A DNA stretch of 64,000 nucleotides, from positions 124,001-188,000 of the forward strand of contig NZ_JAEULM010000021.1 in NCBI RefSeq assembly GCF_016793825.1, written 5' to 3'. Shown here one piece after another: positions 8,007 to 16,134 of this stretch. The stretch's first letter is position 1. Each line of letters starts with the position of its first letter. The position numbers were made by a program, and so were the translations under genes. This DNA is from Sphingopyxis sp. (lineage in GTDB: Bacteria > Pseudomonadota > Alphaproteobacteria > Sphingomonadales > Sphingomonadaceae). Below the pieces are notes generated by a model, which was not told the origin of the DNA, ran no database searches, and saw only the letters and a program-made list of their open reading frames with translations.

Positions 8007-8033
8007 GAGATGAAACCCTTCGGGCGTTCTTCA

Positions 8034-8447
8034 TCAAGCCCCGGCATTCTCCGTCCGTCTGGTCGAACCCGATGCGTACAGGATCACGAAGAGGATCGGG
8101 TATGAGATATACATTGAAAGCAGCGCGTAGGGACGCGCCAATATCTCCGAAAACATCAGCTTCTGAAGATGCCCAAAGATTGCGATCAGTTGCCAACCGG
8201 TGATCCAGTAGGGCCAGAACCGCTGAGTTTTCAGGGCTATAAACCAGAAGCTCGCGAGCGCGACGATGTCGATCGCGAAGATACTATATTCAATATGCGA
8301 CCAATCCGGAGCAGGAGCCAGGACGGTTGTGCAGACCGAAGCGAGCAAGGCGGTATAAGCTGCCCACCGTTCCAAATGGCCGCCGCGCCACATCGCGACG
8401 GCCACAGTGAGCAGCAATATTCCGTAATAGGTCGCGACGGCCCACAT
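8034..8447 (-). CDS. Small multi-pass membrane protein (unknown function)
   Basis: 137 residues from ATG 8447, chosen because the frame further upstream is Arg/Ser-rich and overlaps the neighbouring gene. Four or five hydrophobic segments are visible (YYGILLLTVAVAMW, AAYTALLASVCTTVLA, FAIDIVALASFWFIAL, ITGWQLIAIFGHL, YALLSMYISYPILFVILYA). No catalytic motif recognised. It starts 16 bases after the gene at 8464-8847 and probably shares its transcript with the membrane-anchored LuxR-type regulator upstream. Possibly a partner in that regulatory cassette. Confidence 0.7.
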   Translation of the reverse strand: MWAVATYYGILLLTVAVAMWRGGHLERWAAYTALLASVCTTVLAPAPDWSHIEYSIFAIDIVALASFWFIALKTQRFWPYWITGWQLIAIFGHLQKLMFSEILARPYALLSMYISYPILFVILYASGSTRRTENAGA

Positions 8448-8463
8448 GATGCGTCCGCTTGCC

Positions 8464-8847
8464 TTACGATGCCTTGGCGAGCGAGAGGTGCGCGACCGCC
8501 GCTTCATCCATGTCGTTGCTGCCATCCTCGACCAGCGAAGCGCTCGCCGGCGGCTTTACGCCGGCGCCGAACATGCGCGTGCCGAGGCCGATCTGCTTTT
8601 GTGTCGCGGTAAGCGAGAGATGCGCGTCGGTGAGGAGTTGGCGTACTTCGCCGGCAGCGGCGAGCGCATGCGCCACCTTGGCCAGCGCTTCCTGACCGAC
8701 GATCGCAGACATGTTGATATCGCGGCGCGCAGCAGGAAGCGTGGCAGCCAAGTTGGCGATACGGATCATGGCTTCATCAATGGCGTCTTCGGCCTGGTGC
8801 AGTTCAGAAGCGATCTTCTTCGCAGCGGAAAGTCGTTCGTTCAGCAT
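8464..8847 (-). CDS. Hypothetical helical protein in LuxR cassette
   Basis: 127 residues from ATG 8847, with AAGGAC just upstream. Rich in Ala, Leu and Glu and almost wholly helical by composition (LNERLSAAKKIASELHQAEDAIDEAMIRIANLAATL...). No membrane segment and no known catalytic motif. The middle gene of a three-gene leftward set: regulator with a C-terminal membrane anchor, this soluble helical protein, then a multi-pass membrane protein. I cannot name a family. A binding partner of the regulator is a guess. Confidence 0.72.
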   Translation of the reverse strand: MLNERLSAAKKIASELHQAEDAIDEAMIRIANLAATLPAARRDINMSAIVGQEALAKVAHALAAAGEVRQLLTDAHLSLTATQKQIGLGTRMFGAGVKPPASASLVEDGSNDMDEAAVAHLSLAKAS

Positions 8848-8895
8848 GTCCTTGGTCCTTGCAAACGAATGCCACCGGAACCCCCCCCGCAGCAT

Positions 8896-9387
8896 TCAGG
8901 TCAAAACACGACCAAGTCCGACAAGGATCGAGTAGAGAGCGGAGAAAGCCAAGATGGTCGCAAATGCGATCAGAATTGGCCAGATTATCCTTTCCATCAA
9001 CCCGTGCCGGTTGGCCGGCTGGGATGCGGTAGGAAACGGCGTGCCTATATCGAAAAGCCGCCGGATCGAACCGTGCCCCGCACCGGCATCATCGGCTGCG
9101 ACACGGTCGCCTAGGTCGAACAATTGATATGTCAAAGGCTGATAAGGAGTAACCTGGTCGAATACACCGTTACGGGAAAGGATCGTCGCGGCTTCTATCC
9201 TGTTGGAAGCATGTAGTTTTTTTAGAGCGCGCCGAACCCGTTCGTCGACCGTATGGGGTGACACATCCATAATGCGAGCAATTTCCTTGGAATTTTTGTG
9301 CTCAAAAACATGCCGCAGCGTTTCGATTTGCGCGGCGGAAAGGAGACTGATGTAATTGTCTGGGTCACCCTGCACGCGGTCGGGCAT
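8896..9387 (-). CDS. LuxR-type helix-turn-helix regulator with C-terminal membrane anchor
   Basis: 163 residues. Residues 15-70 are a LuxR/GerE DNA-binding domain (LSAAQIETLRHVFEHKNSKEIARIMDVSPHTVDERVRRALKKLHASNRIEAA). There is no receiver domain. Residues 70-130 are a linker, and residues 131-160 are a hydrophobic helix (IIWPILIAFATILAFSALYSILVGLG), so the protein is predicted to be tethered to the inner membrane with its DNA-binding end in the cytoplasm. A palindrome and direct repeat lie at 9432-9451, upstream of the start. Confidence 0.82.
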   Translation of the reverse strand: MPDRVQGDPDNYISLLSAAQIETLRHVFEHKNSKEIARIMDVSPHTVDERVRRALKKLHASNRIEAATILSRNGVFDQVTPYQPLTYQLFDLGDRVAADDAGAGHGSIRRLFDIGTPFPTASQPANRHGLMERIIWPILIAFATILAFSALYSILVGLGRVLT

Positions 9388-9431
9388 AGAGCATCAGGGG
9401 TCGAAATCAAGTTACGTGAACGCATGATTCG

Positions 9432-9451
9432 CTAACATGTTACCCTAACAT
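9432..9451. promoter_or_regulatory. Palindrome and direct repeat upstream of the LuxR-type regulator
   Basis: TAACATGTTA (9433-9442) is a perfect 10-base palindrome. CTAACAT occurs at 9432-9438 and again at 9445-9451. A looser dyad GTTACGTGAAC lies at 9411-9421. All are within 65 bases of the regulator's start and may be its own binding sites. The rest of the 269-base gap to 9656 shows no gene that I can support. Confidence 0.4.
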
Positions 9452-9656
9452 CGCGCTACATTGCCGTAACGGAACCGCAAGAACCAGCCCGGAAGAGCAC
9501 GCGACCGGTGCGCCGGCCCGTGCTTCGCGGGACGATCCGGGCATCAGGCAGCGGCAACGGGCGCCGCACTGGGCGTCCCCGCAGGATGCGTTATTTTAAC
9601 ACGGCAATGAGGACGGACCACATGGCGTTGCGGTCCGGCCGAGCACTCATCCGTCG

Positions 9657-10358
9657 TCAGTCGGTGACCCCCGCAAGCCACTCCGCCACCATCAACCGTC
9701 CCGCCGCAACCGCCGCCGGGCCAAGGCGCGCATGTCGCGTCCGCATGGCTGCGGCACTACTTCCAACCTCTTCCAGCGCATCGGGCCATTGTTCGATCCA
9801 TGCCCCGAAGCGCGGATCGAGACCCATCTCCGCATGGAATTGCAGCGCCAGAATATTGGGGTCGCGACGAAAGGCCTGATGCCGATAGGCTGGGCTCGAC
9901 GCCAGCAACTCGACATCGGCAGGAAGATCGAACGTATCGCCATGCCAGTGCAGCACGGCCACGCCCGCAAGGTGACGGAGCGGCGACGCCGTATCGACAA
10001 AGCTCAGGGGGTGGAAGCCAACCTCCTTCGCCCGCCCGGGATAGACGGGAGCACCCAGCGCCGCGGCCATCATCTGCGCACCGAAGCAGACACCGAGCGT
10101 CGGCCGGTTCGCCGCGAGCCGCCGAGCAAGCCGTCGCATCTGGCACGCTATCCAGGGATGGCGGTCGCCTTCATAGACGCCCATCGGCCCGCCCATCATG
10201 ATGAGAAGGTCGGGTTCGACCAGATCGACCGAACCGAACGCCGGATCATCGACATCGATCCGGTCGAGCGAATAGCCGGCCGACTCGACGGGTTCGCGAA
10301 AGCCCGCGATCCCTTCGTGCGGCACATGCCGAATGATTAGTCCCTTTTTGCCGGTCAT
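9657..10358 (-). CDS. Class I glutamine amidotransferase (GMP-synthase-like, stand-alone)
   Basis: 233 residues. The nucleophile elbow LGVCFGAQMMAAALG holds the catalytic Cys at about residue 90; the catalytic His appears in LALQFHAEMGLDPRF near residue 173. This triad releases ammonia from glutamine. No fused synthetase domain is present, as in the COG0518 stand-alone group whose substrates are mostly unknown. It is not PuuD or GuaA by length and context. The nearest neighbours are unrelated. Confidence 0.82.
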   Translation of the reverse strand: MTGKKGLIIRHVPHEGIAGFREPVESAGYSLDRIDVDDPAFGSVDLVEPDLLIMMGGPMGVYEGDRHPWIACQMRRLARRLAANRPTLGVCFGAQMMAAALGAPVYPGRAKEVGFHPLSFVDTASPLRHLAGVAVLHWHGDTFDLPADVELLASSPAYRHQAFRRDPNILALQFHAEMGLDPRFGAWIEQWPDALEEVGSSAAAMRTRHARLGPAAVAAGRLMVAEWLAGVTD

Positions 10359-10585
10359 GGTCCGAAAGAAATGGCGATGAATGGATGGTCTGATGGGCTG
10401 TTTCGTTGCCCGGCCAACTAGCCAGATCCCAGCAACGATGTCACTCTATCTTTGCAGTAGAGATACTGTCGCGGCCCGTAGCGGAGCTTGGCTTCCCTCC
10501 GCGGCGGGCCGCCACGTTCCCGCTATCCTCTATCGCGCGTCTACCGCGTCACTCCGCCCGGCACACTCGACAGGCCCATTTCATT

Positions 10586-10604
10586 CTTGCAAATGACTTG
10601 CATT
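10586..10604. promoter_or_regulatory. Fur-box-like dyad upstream of the small gene and ferredoxin reductase
   Basis: TTGCAAATGACTTGCATTA contains TGCAAATGA and TTGCATT, close to alphaproteobacterial Fur sites, which are built from TGCAAATGA and TTGCAT half-sites. It lies about 40 bases before the ATG at 10644. The rest of the 10359-10643 gap holds no gene I can support. Confidence 0.45.
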
Positions 10605-10643
10605 AACATATAGCGACGCGCTGGTGCCTAGCGGGAGTTCGTC

Positions 10644-11102
10644 ATGTACGCCTATGTCGACCGGACAGTCGAAAGCCTGAGCAACTGCGGGCGCTTCCTG
10701 CTGTGGGCGATGCGCGGTTGGGTGCGCGCTGCCGCTGCCGGGACCTGTCCGCCGGCAGCGCTGCATCGGGGTTTCGCGCATGTTCGCGCCACAGCCGCGC
10801 TGCCCGATTTCCACGTCGCGATGGCGCTTCTGGCGTCCGATTCCCGCGAAACGATCGCTCTCGCACCCATCGACCACACCCACATCGCCGAGGACGAAGC
10901 CCTCCTTCTCTCGCTCTGGCGCACCTCCGCGCGGAGCGATTTGGACGCGGTCTCCGCCACCCTCGCGCTGTTCGTCGCCGACGAAACCGCCCAGCCCGTT
11001 GCAAAGGCATTCGGCGCAGTAGCCGCCGCGCTGACTGCGGCAGGTTTTGACCCACAACAGCTTCTCGCACCCGATCAGATAGAAGAAAGTCCCACCCAAT
11101 GA
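10644..11102 (+). CDS. Hypothetical protein coupled to ferredoxin-NADP reductase
   Basis: 152 residues from an ATG with GGGAG upstream. Alanine-rich and helical, with two cysteines near residues 15 and 36 and no signal peptide or membrane helix. It overlaps the ferredoxin-NADP reductase start by ATGA, so the two proteins are likely made together. The Fur-like site upstream suggests an iron or redox-related job. I do not recognise the family; a reductase partner or an iron-response accessory protein are possibilities. Confidence 0.7.
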   Translation: MYAYVDRTVESLSNCGRFLLWAMRGWVRAAAAGTCPPAALHRGFAHVRATAALPDFHVAMALLASDSRETIALAPIDHTHIAEDEALLLSLWRTSARSDLDAVSATLALFVADETAQPVAKAFGAVAAALTAAGFDPQQLLAPDQIEESPTQ

Positions 11103-11917
11103 GCGATCGTATCGCTGCCGCTGCCAAGCTTGCCCCATCCGCCTCGCTGACCGTCGAGGAGGTGCTGCGCGTGCACCACTGGAACGAGCATCTCTTCAGC
11201 TTCTCGATCACCCGCCCCCAAAGCTTCCGCTTCCGGTCCGGCGAATTCGTCATGATCGGACTTCCCGGCGGCGAAGGCCGGCCGCTGCTACGCGCCTACT
11301 CCATCGCAAGCCCCGCCTATTCGGATGAACTCGAATTTCTGTCGATCAAGGTGGCCGACGGCCCGTTGACCTCGCGCCTGCAACGGATCGGGCCGGGCGA
11401 TCCCATTTACCTCGGTCGCAAACCCACCGGTACGCTGGTTGCCGATGCGTTGCAGCCCGGCAAGCGGCTGTTTCTGCTATCGACCGGGACCGGGTTGGCC
11501 CCGTTCCTCAGCCTGGCGCGCGATCCCGACATCTACGACCGGTTCGCGCAGGTGCAGATCGTCCATTGCGTCCGGCGAGTCAGCGACCTTGCGTTCCGCG
11601 ACACGCTCGAAAGCCAGCTCGCCGGCGATCCGCTGGTGCAGGACCAGGCGCTGCTGCAGTTCCACTATCTGCCGACGGTGACGCGCGAAGCCTTCAGTAC
11701 CGAAGGCCGGATCGGCGCCCTGATTGACGACGGCCGCCTCTTCGGCCACCCGCTCACCGGCCCGGATCACTTCGACCCCGCGATCGACCGCATCATGATG
11801 TGCGGCAGCATGGCGATGATCCGCGATCTCCAGACGCGGTTCGAGGCTCTCGGTTTCCGGGAAGGATCGAACGCCAACCCGGGGGATTTCGTCATCGAGC
11901 GGGCATTCGTCGGCTGA
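11099..11917 (+). CDS. fpr: Ferredoxin-NADP reductase (Fpr type)
   Basis: 272 residues. The FAD-binding motif RAYSIASP is at about residues 64-71 and the NADP-binding motif LLSTGTGLAPFLSLARDP at about 125-142; the protein ends ...DFVIERAFVG, as bacterial Fpr proteins do with their near-C-terminal aromatic residue. It passes electrons between NADPH and ferredoxin or flavodoxin in the cytoplasm and serves oxidative stress and iron-sulphur repair. ATGA overlap with the preceding small gene. Confidence 0.93.
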   Translation: MSDRIAAAAKLAPSASLTVEEVLRVHHWNEHLFSFSITRPQSFRFRSGEFVMIGLPGGEGRPLLRAYSIASPAYSDELEFLSIKVADGPLTSRLQRIGPGDPIYLGRKPTGTLVADALQPGKRLFLLSTGTGLAPFLSLARDPDIYDRFAQVQIVHCVRRVSDLAFRDTLESQLAGDPLVQDQALLQFHYLPTVTREAFSTEGRIGALIDDGRLFGHPLTGPDHFDPAIDRIMMCGSMAMIRDLQTRFEALGFREGSNANPGDFVIERAFVG

Positions 11918-11919
11918 CG

Positions 11920-11957
11920 GCTGCGCGCCGACGCCCGGAACCGGGGCGGCGCGCAGC
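11920..11957. terminator. Hairpin between convergent fpr and phytase genes
   Basis: GCTGCGCGCCG pairs with CGGCGCGCAGC, with an inner CCCGG/CCGGG stem. No T-run follows on the plus strand, so it may act as a bidirectional barrier rather than a textbook terminator. Confidence 0.55.
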
Positions 11958-11969
11958 GATATCGGACGG

Positions 11970-13982
11970 TCAGCGCGCCGGCACGTCCAGACCGAGCGCC
12001 TTCGCAACCCGTTCCCACGGCACCAGCTTGAAATTCTGATGCTCGGGGGGAGAGACGTTGCGACCGTCCTGCGCGACCATCAGACCGTGCGGGAAAGCGG
12101 GGCCCGCCGACAGGCTGGTAACGTCGAGACCATCGGTTTCGGATACGCCATCGATTCCCGCCGCCATGTCGGCACCGATCCGGAACGAGCCGACATAGGC
12201 ATTATCGCCCTCGCGGCGGAAGACGGCGTAGCTGTCGTTGCCCTGGCTGGACACGACCAGATAGCCCTTCCCCCCGTCCATGGCATAGAGGCCGATCCCC
12301 TCCATGTCGTCCTTGAGCGCGGGGTTGTCGGTGACTTTCGCGAGCATATTGCGCGCCGGCCCGCCGCGCGGCTCGGCGCCCTCGCGCCAGATGCCGACAT
12401 CTTCTTCGCCGGTGTAAAGCATCCCCGTCGCGTCGTCGGCGACGCAGCCTTCGACCTGGGTCGCGAACGGCAGGTCGCGCACAAGCTTCGCGCGCACCTT
12501 GCCCGCGGGGGTCGCAACCAGTTCCCATTGACGCATCTTGCCGTCGGTCTGATTGACGAAGACAAAGGTCTTTTTCGTCTTCGCGCTGCGATACATGCAC
12601 AGGCCATAGGGGTCCTTGAGCCCGGTGTCCTGAAGCCCGTCCGCGACGTCGGTCAACTTGCGCGTCGCGGGATCGAGCGCATAGATGGAGATGCCCTTCG
12701 TCGTCCGATTGCTGGCGGTGACGAGCGTGACGTCCCGGCCGCCAAGGCGGAAACCGTTCCGAAGATCGACATTGTTCATACGTCCATCGGGAAGGAACTG
12801 CAGCACCTTGCCGTCCAGATCATAGACATAGAGCCCCGACTGTTTCTGGGTTCCGATCACGACGCTCTGCGCTGGATCGACGGGGTTGATCCAGATCGCC
12901 GGATCGTCGGCCGCATCGCCGCCGGTCTCGACGGGGGTCGTCTCGACCGTCGGCCGCGCGAGCGGCATCGTTTCGGGCGTGGGCACGGTGGGTCGTTCGG
13001 AAAGCCCCGCTGCGGCGAGCAGCGCCGGCCAGCTCGCGATTTTCAGATTGGGGTCTTCGGGCGAGTTGTCGTCGTCGGCGACCACCACCACCGGACCGGC
13101 AATGGTGACGCTGCCCGCATCTTCGACTCTGTCGGCGCCCGCAGCGAGCGATACCGAACCCAGATAGGCATAGTCATCGGCGGGGTCATAAATGTTCAGC
13201 CGGTTCGCCTTGGCATCCGAAACCAGCAATCGCCCATCCGGCGCGATGCCGATACCCTTCGCCTCTTCGGTGATATGGCCGAGCCGGACGATGTCCACGA
13301 TCTCGGGCGTAATTTCGGCTTCCGGCTCGGCGGCGAAGCGCCACACGCCCACGGCTTCCTGCGAGAAGTAGACCGACCCGCGATCGTCGGCGGCGCAATA
13401 GCCGATTTCCGACCCCAACGACCAGCGCCGTGCAATTCGACCGCTAGTTGCGCCCGACGCGTCGGATGCGAGCCCCCATTGCTCGATCTCGCCCCGGTCA
13501 CCGACAAGGAAAAGATAGAGCGTTCCGTCGCGATGGCTGCGCGACAGGCAAAGCCCGGCGACCGTCATCTGAGGCTGGATTCCCGCGAGCGCGATTGGCA
13601 ATGGAACGCCCCCGGCGCCGACGCGAAACAGCTTTGGCGCATTCTCCTTGCCGTCGAGCGCGGCGAGCAGCGCTTCGCCGCCAGGCGCACTGTTCGCGCG
13701 CAGATCGAGCGCGCGGATATTGCCGACCTTGTGCGTCGCGACGCGCTGCCCGGCAAGATCGAAGACTTCGATCCCCGCCGATTCAGCACCAGCAAGAATC
13801 AGCATTCGCGACGCATCGGCGGGATCAGCGACCACGACGGCTCCGTCGGTTCCCGATCCCTGCGTCGCCTGTGTTTCGGCCGAAGCCGCCGCGACGGGGA
13901 CGGGCGCAGCCTGCTGCGCCATGGCATCGACCGCAGGAACGCCAGCCAGCACCGCTGCGATTGCAAAGAAACTCGTTTTCAC
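11970..13982 (-). CDS. Tandem beta-propeller phytase (3-phytase)
   Basis: 670 residues from a GTG at 13982 with GGGAGG five bases upstream. A signal peptide (MKTSFFAIAAVLAGVPAVDAMAQQ) directs export. The C-terminal half (about 345-665) is a full beta-propeller phytase domain: DDPAIWINPVDPAQSVVIGTQK, DGRMNNVDLRNGF and the acidic calcium and phosphate residues along VEGCVADDATGMLYTGEEDVGIW and KDDMEGIGLY. The N-terminal half (about 40-335) is a diverged second propeller. These calcium-dependent enzymes remove phosphates from phytate. Divergent from the inositol monophosphatase gene; start of the phytate/inositol island. Confidence 0.92.
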   Translation of the reverse strand: MKTSFFAIAAVLAGVPAVDAMAQQAAPVPVAAASAETQATQGSGTDGAVVVADPADASRMLILAGAESAGIEVFDLAGQRVATHKVGNIRALDLRANSAPGGEALLAALDGKENAPKLFRVGAGGVPLPIALAGIQPQMTVAGLCLSRSHRDGTLYLFLVGDRGEIEQWGLASDASGATSGRIARRWSLGSEIGYCAADDRGSVYFSQEAVGVWRFAAEPEAEITPEIVDIVRLGHITEEAKGIGIAPDGRLLVSDAKANRLNIYDPADDYAYLGSVSLAAGADRVEDAGSVTIAGPVVVVADDDNSPEDPNLKIASWPALLAAAGLSERPTVPTPETMPLARPTVETTPVETGGDAADDPAIWINPVDPAQSVVIGTQKQSGLYVYDLDGKVLQFLPDGRMNNVDLRNGFRLGGRDVTLVTASNRTTKGISIYALDPATRKLTDVADGLQDTGLKDPYGLCMYRSAKTKKTFVFVNQTDGKMRQWELVATPAGKVRAKLVRDLPFATQVEGCVADDATGMLYTGEEDVGIWREGAEPRGGPARNMLAKVTDNPALKDDMEGIGLYAMDGGKGYLVVSSQGNDSYAVFRREGDNAYVGSFRIGADMAAGIDGVSETDGLDVTSLSAGPAFPHGLMVAQDGRNVSPPEHQNFKLVPWERVAKALGLDVPAR

Positions 13983-14076
13983 TCAACCCTCCCTCTTCTA
14001 TTCGAAATCGCGCCCGGCGAAACGCCGGTCAAACAAGGCGGCGGTAACCGGAGTGACGGGACCGCAACATCATTTC

Positions 14077-14120
14077 AGAATATTTTTTCTATCTTTCTTA
14101 TAAAACAGAACGTATATTCA
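14077..14120. promoter_or_regulatory. Two GGAA-N6-TTCC-like sites between phytase and inositol monophosphatase
   Basis: AGAA-TATTTT-TTCT at 14077-14090 and AGAA-CGTATA-TTCA at 14107-14120 each match six of eight positions of the motif known for the RpiR-family regulator IolR of Sinorhizobium meliloti. Their starts are 30 bases apart. The second ends 4 bases before the monophosphatase ATG. Weaker as single sites than those at 26192 and 27154. Confidence 0.5.
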
Positions 14121-14124
14121 TTCC

Positions 14125-14916
14125 ATGACGATGTCACCCCTTATTTCCGCCATGATCGCCGCCGCTCACGCCGCCGGCGAAGGACTGATCACCGACCGGG
14201 AGCGCATCGCCACGCTCACGATCCACAGCAAGGCCGGCGCCGCCGACATGTTCACCGAGGCCGACCTGAAGGCCGAGGCCACCGTCCGTGAACGGTTGAT
14301 GACCCTTGCCCCCGACTACGGCTTCCTCGGTGAGGAAGGCGGGCTGACGCCCGGCCGCGACGCCGACCATGTGTGGGTGGTCGATCCCCTGGATGGTACA
14401 ACCAACTTCCTGACAGGATCCCCACTCTTCGCCGTCAATATCGCGCTTGCGCGACAGGGCGATGTCATCGCAGGCGTAACCTATGTTCCTGCGATGAATG
14501 AACTTTTCTGGGCCGAGACGGGCAACGGCGCCTGGCTTGGCGAGAAACGCATCAAAATTTCGCCGCGCGCGACGATCGAGGAATCGGTCCTAGGGGTCGG
14601 CATCCCCTTTGCGACCAAGCCTGACCATGAGCAATTTTATGCCGAGATGGAGCGGCTGACCCGGCGCGTCACGGGAATTCGCCGCCTGGGCGCGGGAGCA
14701 ATCGATATGGCTTGGGTCGCCTGCGGCCGGCACGATGCCTATTGGGAACAGAGCGTCAGCGCGTGGGACATGGCGGCCGGGGTCGCGATCGTTCGCGAGG
14801 CGGGGGGGATCGTCACCGACACGCGCGGCGACAAGCTCGACCTGACGAACGGCACGGTGCTGGCGTCGACGCCGGCGATTCATCAGGAGCTGTTGGCGGC
14901 GCTGGCACGGGTTTAG
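14125..14916 (+). CDS. suhB: Inositol monophosphatase family protein
   Basis: 263 residues. The three metal-binding motifs are complete: FLGEEGG (Glu70, Glu71), DPLDGTTN (87-94) and WDMAAG (214-219). The family hydrolyses myo-inositol monophosphates and related sugar phosphates with Mg2+. No signal peptide, so it acts in the cytoplasm. No Shine-Dalgarno sequence precedes the ATG at 14125 (a second in-frame ATG is at 14131). Divergent from the phytase, which fits a last dephosphorylation step after phytate breakdown. A housekeeping SuhB role is less likely in this setting. Confidence 0.88.
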   Translation: MTMSPLISAMIAAAHAAGEGLITDRERIATLTIHSKAGAADMFTEADLKAEATVRERLMTLAPDYGFLGEEGGLTPGRDADHVWVVDPLDGTTNFLTGSPLFAVNIALARQGDVIAGVTYVPAMNELFWAETGNGAWLGEKRIKISPRATIEESVLGVGIPFATKPDHEQFYAEMERLTRRVTGIRRLGAGAIDMAWVACGRHDAYWEQSVSAWDMAAGVAIVREAGGIVTDTRGDKLDLTNGTVLASTPAIHQELLAALARV

Positions 14917-14964
14917 CCAGGAAGGCAGGTCGGGATCTCGCCGGCGCATCAGGCTGATAGGGTG

Positions 14965-14992
14965 AGGTGCCGGCTTTCGCCGGAATGACGGA
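14965..14992. repeat. REP-like dispersed palindrome
   Basis: CCGGC-TTTC-GCCGG at 14970-14983, followed by AATGACGG, is a dispersed intergenic hairpin of a kind common in many proteobacterial genomes. It lies between convergent genes and may double as a terminator. Confidence 0.6.
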
Positions 14993-15018
14993 GTTCGCTC
15001 GAACCCCACCAATTCCCC

Positions 15019-16134
15019 TCAGGGCTTCACCCAGCCGCCCTCCCGATGCGACCGTCTGATCGCGTCGGCGACCTTCTCGACTGCCAGCGCATCGGCGAAA
15101 CTCTTCGCCGCCGAAGGCAGGCCGGCCGCCGCTTCGATCGCGGCCTTCACCTCGATCGTCTTCAAGTCGTTGTAACCGATCTGATGTCCCGACGCGGGGC
15201 AAAAGGCGCCATAATCGCCGTGGTCGGGCCCAGCGCAGATCGTCGTGAATCCGTTGGTGCGGCCGGGGCCCGAACGGTAGAGTTTCAGTTCGTTGAACTG
15301 CTCCTGCGTGAAACCGATCGATCCCTTGGTACCGGTCACCTCGAAGGCGAGACCCATCTTGTGCCCGTTCGCGATCCAGCTCGCCGCCAGCGTACCCGTC
15401 GCACCCCCGGCGAATTCGACCACCGCGTCCATCTGATCGTCGACCGTCACGGCCCGGTCGTTGCCTCCTGCGTCGCGGCGCGTCGGATAAGCGGTATGGA
15501 GCCGCCCCGACACCGACGCGATATCGCCGACCAGATGCTGTGCCATCGCGATGATATGGCTCCCGATGTCGGCAAGCGCACCGCCTGCCTGATCGGGCTC
15601 GCAGCGCCAGTTGAACGGGGCGTCGGCCGATGCCATGAAATCCTCGGCATGGATGCCGCGAAAGGCGGTCACTTCGCCGATCTCACCGCTCGCGATCAGC
15701 TCGCGCGCAAGCACGATCATCGGGTTGTAGAGATAGGTAAAGCCGACTGCGGTCGGCAGTCCGGTCGCTGCGGCCGCGGCCGTCATCGCTTCCGATTCGG
15801 CAATTGTCGTCGCCAGCGGCTTTTCGCAATAGACCGCCTTGCCTGCCTCGAGCGCGGCGATCGCAATCGGCGCGTGGAGCAGGTTCGGGGTTGCGATCGC
15901 GACCATGTCGATGCCCGCGTCGGCGATGGTTTCGCGCCAGTCGCCGCTGGCGCGCGGAATGCCCAGTGAAGCCGCAGCGGCTGTCGCCGTCGGCAAGTCG
16001 CGATCGGCAAGGACGGTCACCCGCGGCGTGCGCGGCAGATCGAACGTCCGGTCCGCAGCGGCAAAGGCGAGCGCGTGGGCACGGCCCATGAAGCCGCTGC
16101 CGATCAGCGCAATATGAAGGGGCGCGCCGCTCAT
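15019..16134 (-). CDS. Gfo/Idh/MocA-family oxidoreductase (second inositol-type dehydrogenase)
   Basis: 371 residues. An N-terminal Rossmann fold (ALIGSGFMGRAHALAF) binds NAD(P); YCEKPLATT near residue 102 carries the EKP motif, and GGALADIGSHIIAMAQHLVGD holds the catalytic Asp/His pair. Longer than the IolG at 27270 and only distantly similar. In this island it could oxidise another inositol isomer such as scyllo- or chiro-inositol, or a sugar derivative; the substrate cannot be read from the sequence. Last gene of the leftward run that begins with the antiporter; its start overlaps the small gene before it. Confidence 0.82.
   Translation of the reverse strand: MSGAPLHIALIGSGFMGRAHALAFAAADRTFDLPRTPRVTVLADRDLPTATAAAASLGIPRASGDWRETIADAGIDMVAIATPNLLHAPIAIAALEAGKAVYCEKPLATTIAESEAMTAAAAATGLPTAVGFTYLYNPMIVLARELIASGEIGEVTAFRGIHAEDFMASADAPFNWRCEPDQAGGALADIGSHIIAMAQHLVGDIASVSGRLHTAYPTRRDAGGNDRAVTVDDQMDAVVEFAGGATGTLAASWIANGHKMGLAFEVTGTKGSIGFTQEQFNELKLYRSGPGRTNGFTTICAGPDHGDYGAFCPASGHQIGYNDLKTIEVKAAIEAAAGLPSAAKSFADALAVEKVADAIRRSHREGGWVKP

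Noticed and set aside
9508-9879. Open frame upstream of and overlapping the amidotransferase gene
   Set aside because: Arg-rich composition, overlaps a certain gene on the other strand and has no ribosome site.
12039-14291. 750-codon open frame opposite the beta-propeller phytase
   Set aside because: Low-complexity Arg/Asp-rich translation without motifs; it also runs across the phytase-IMPase promoter region.
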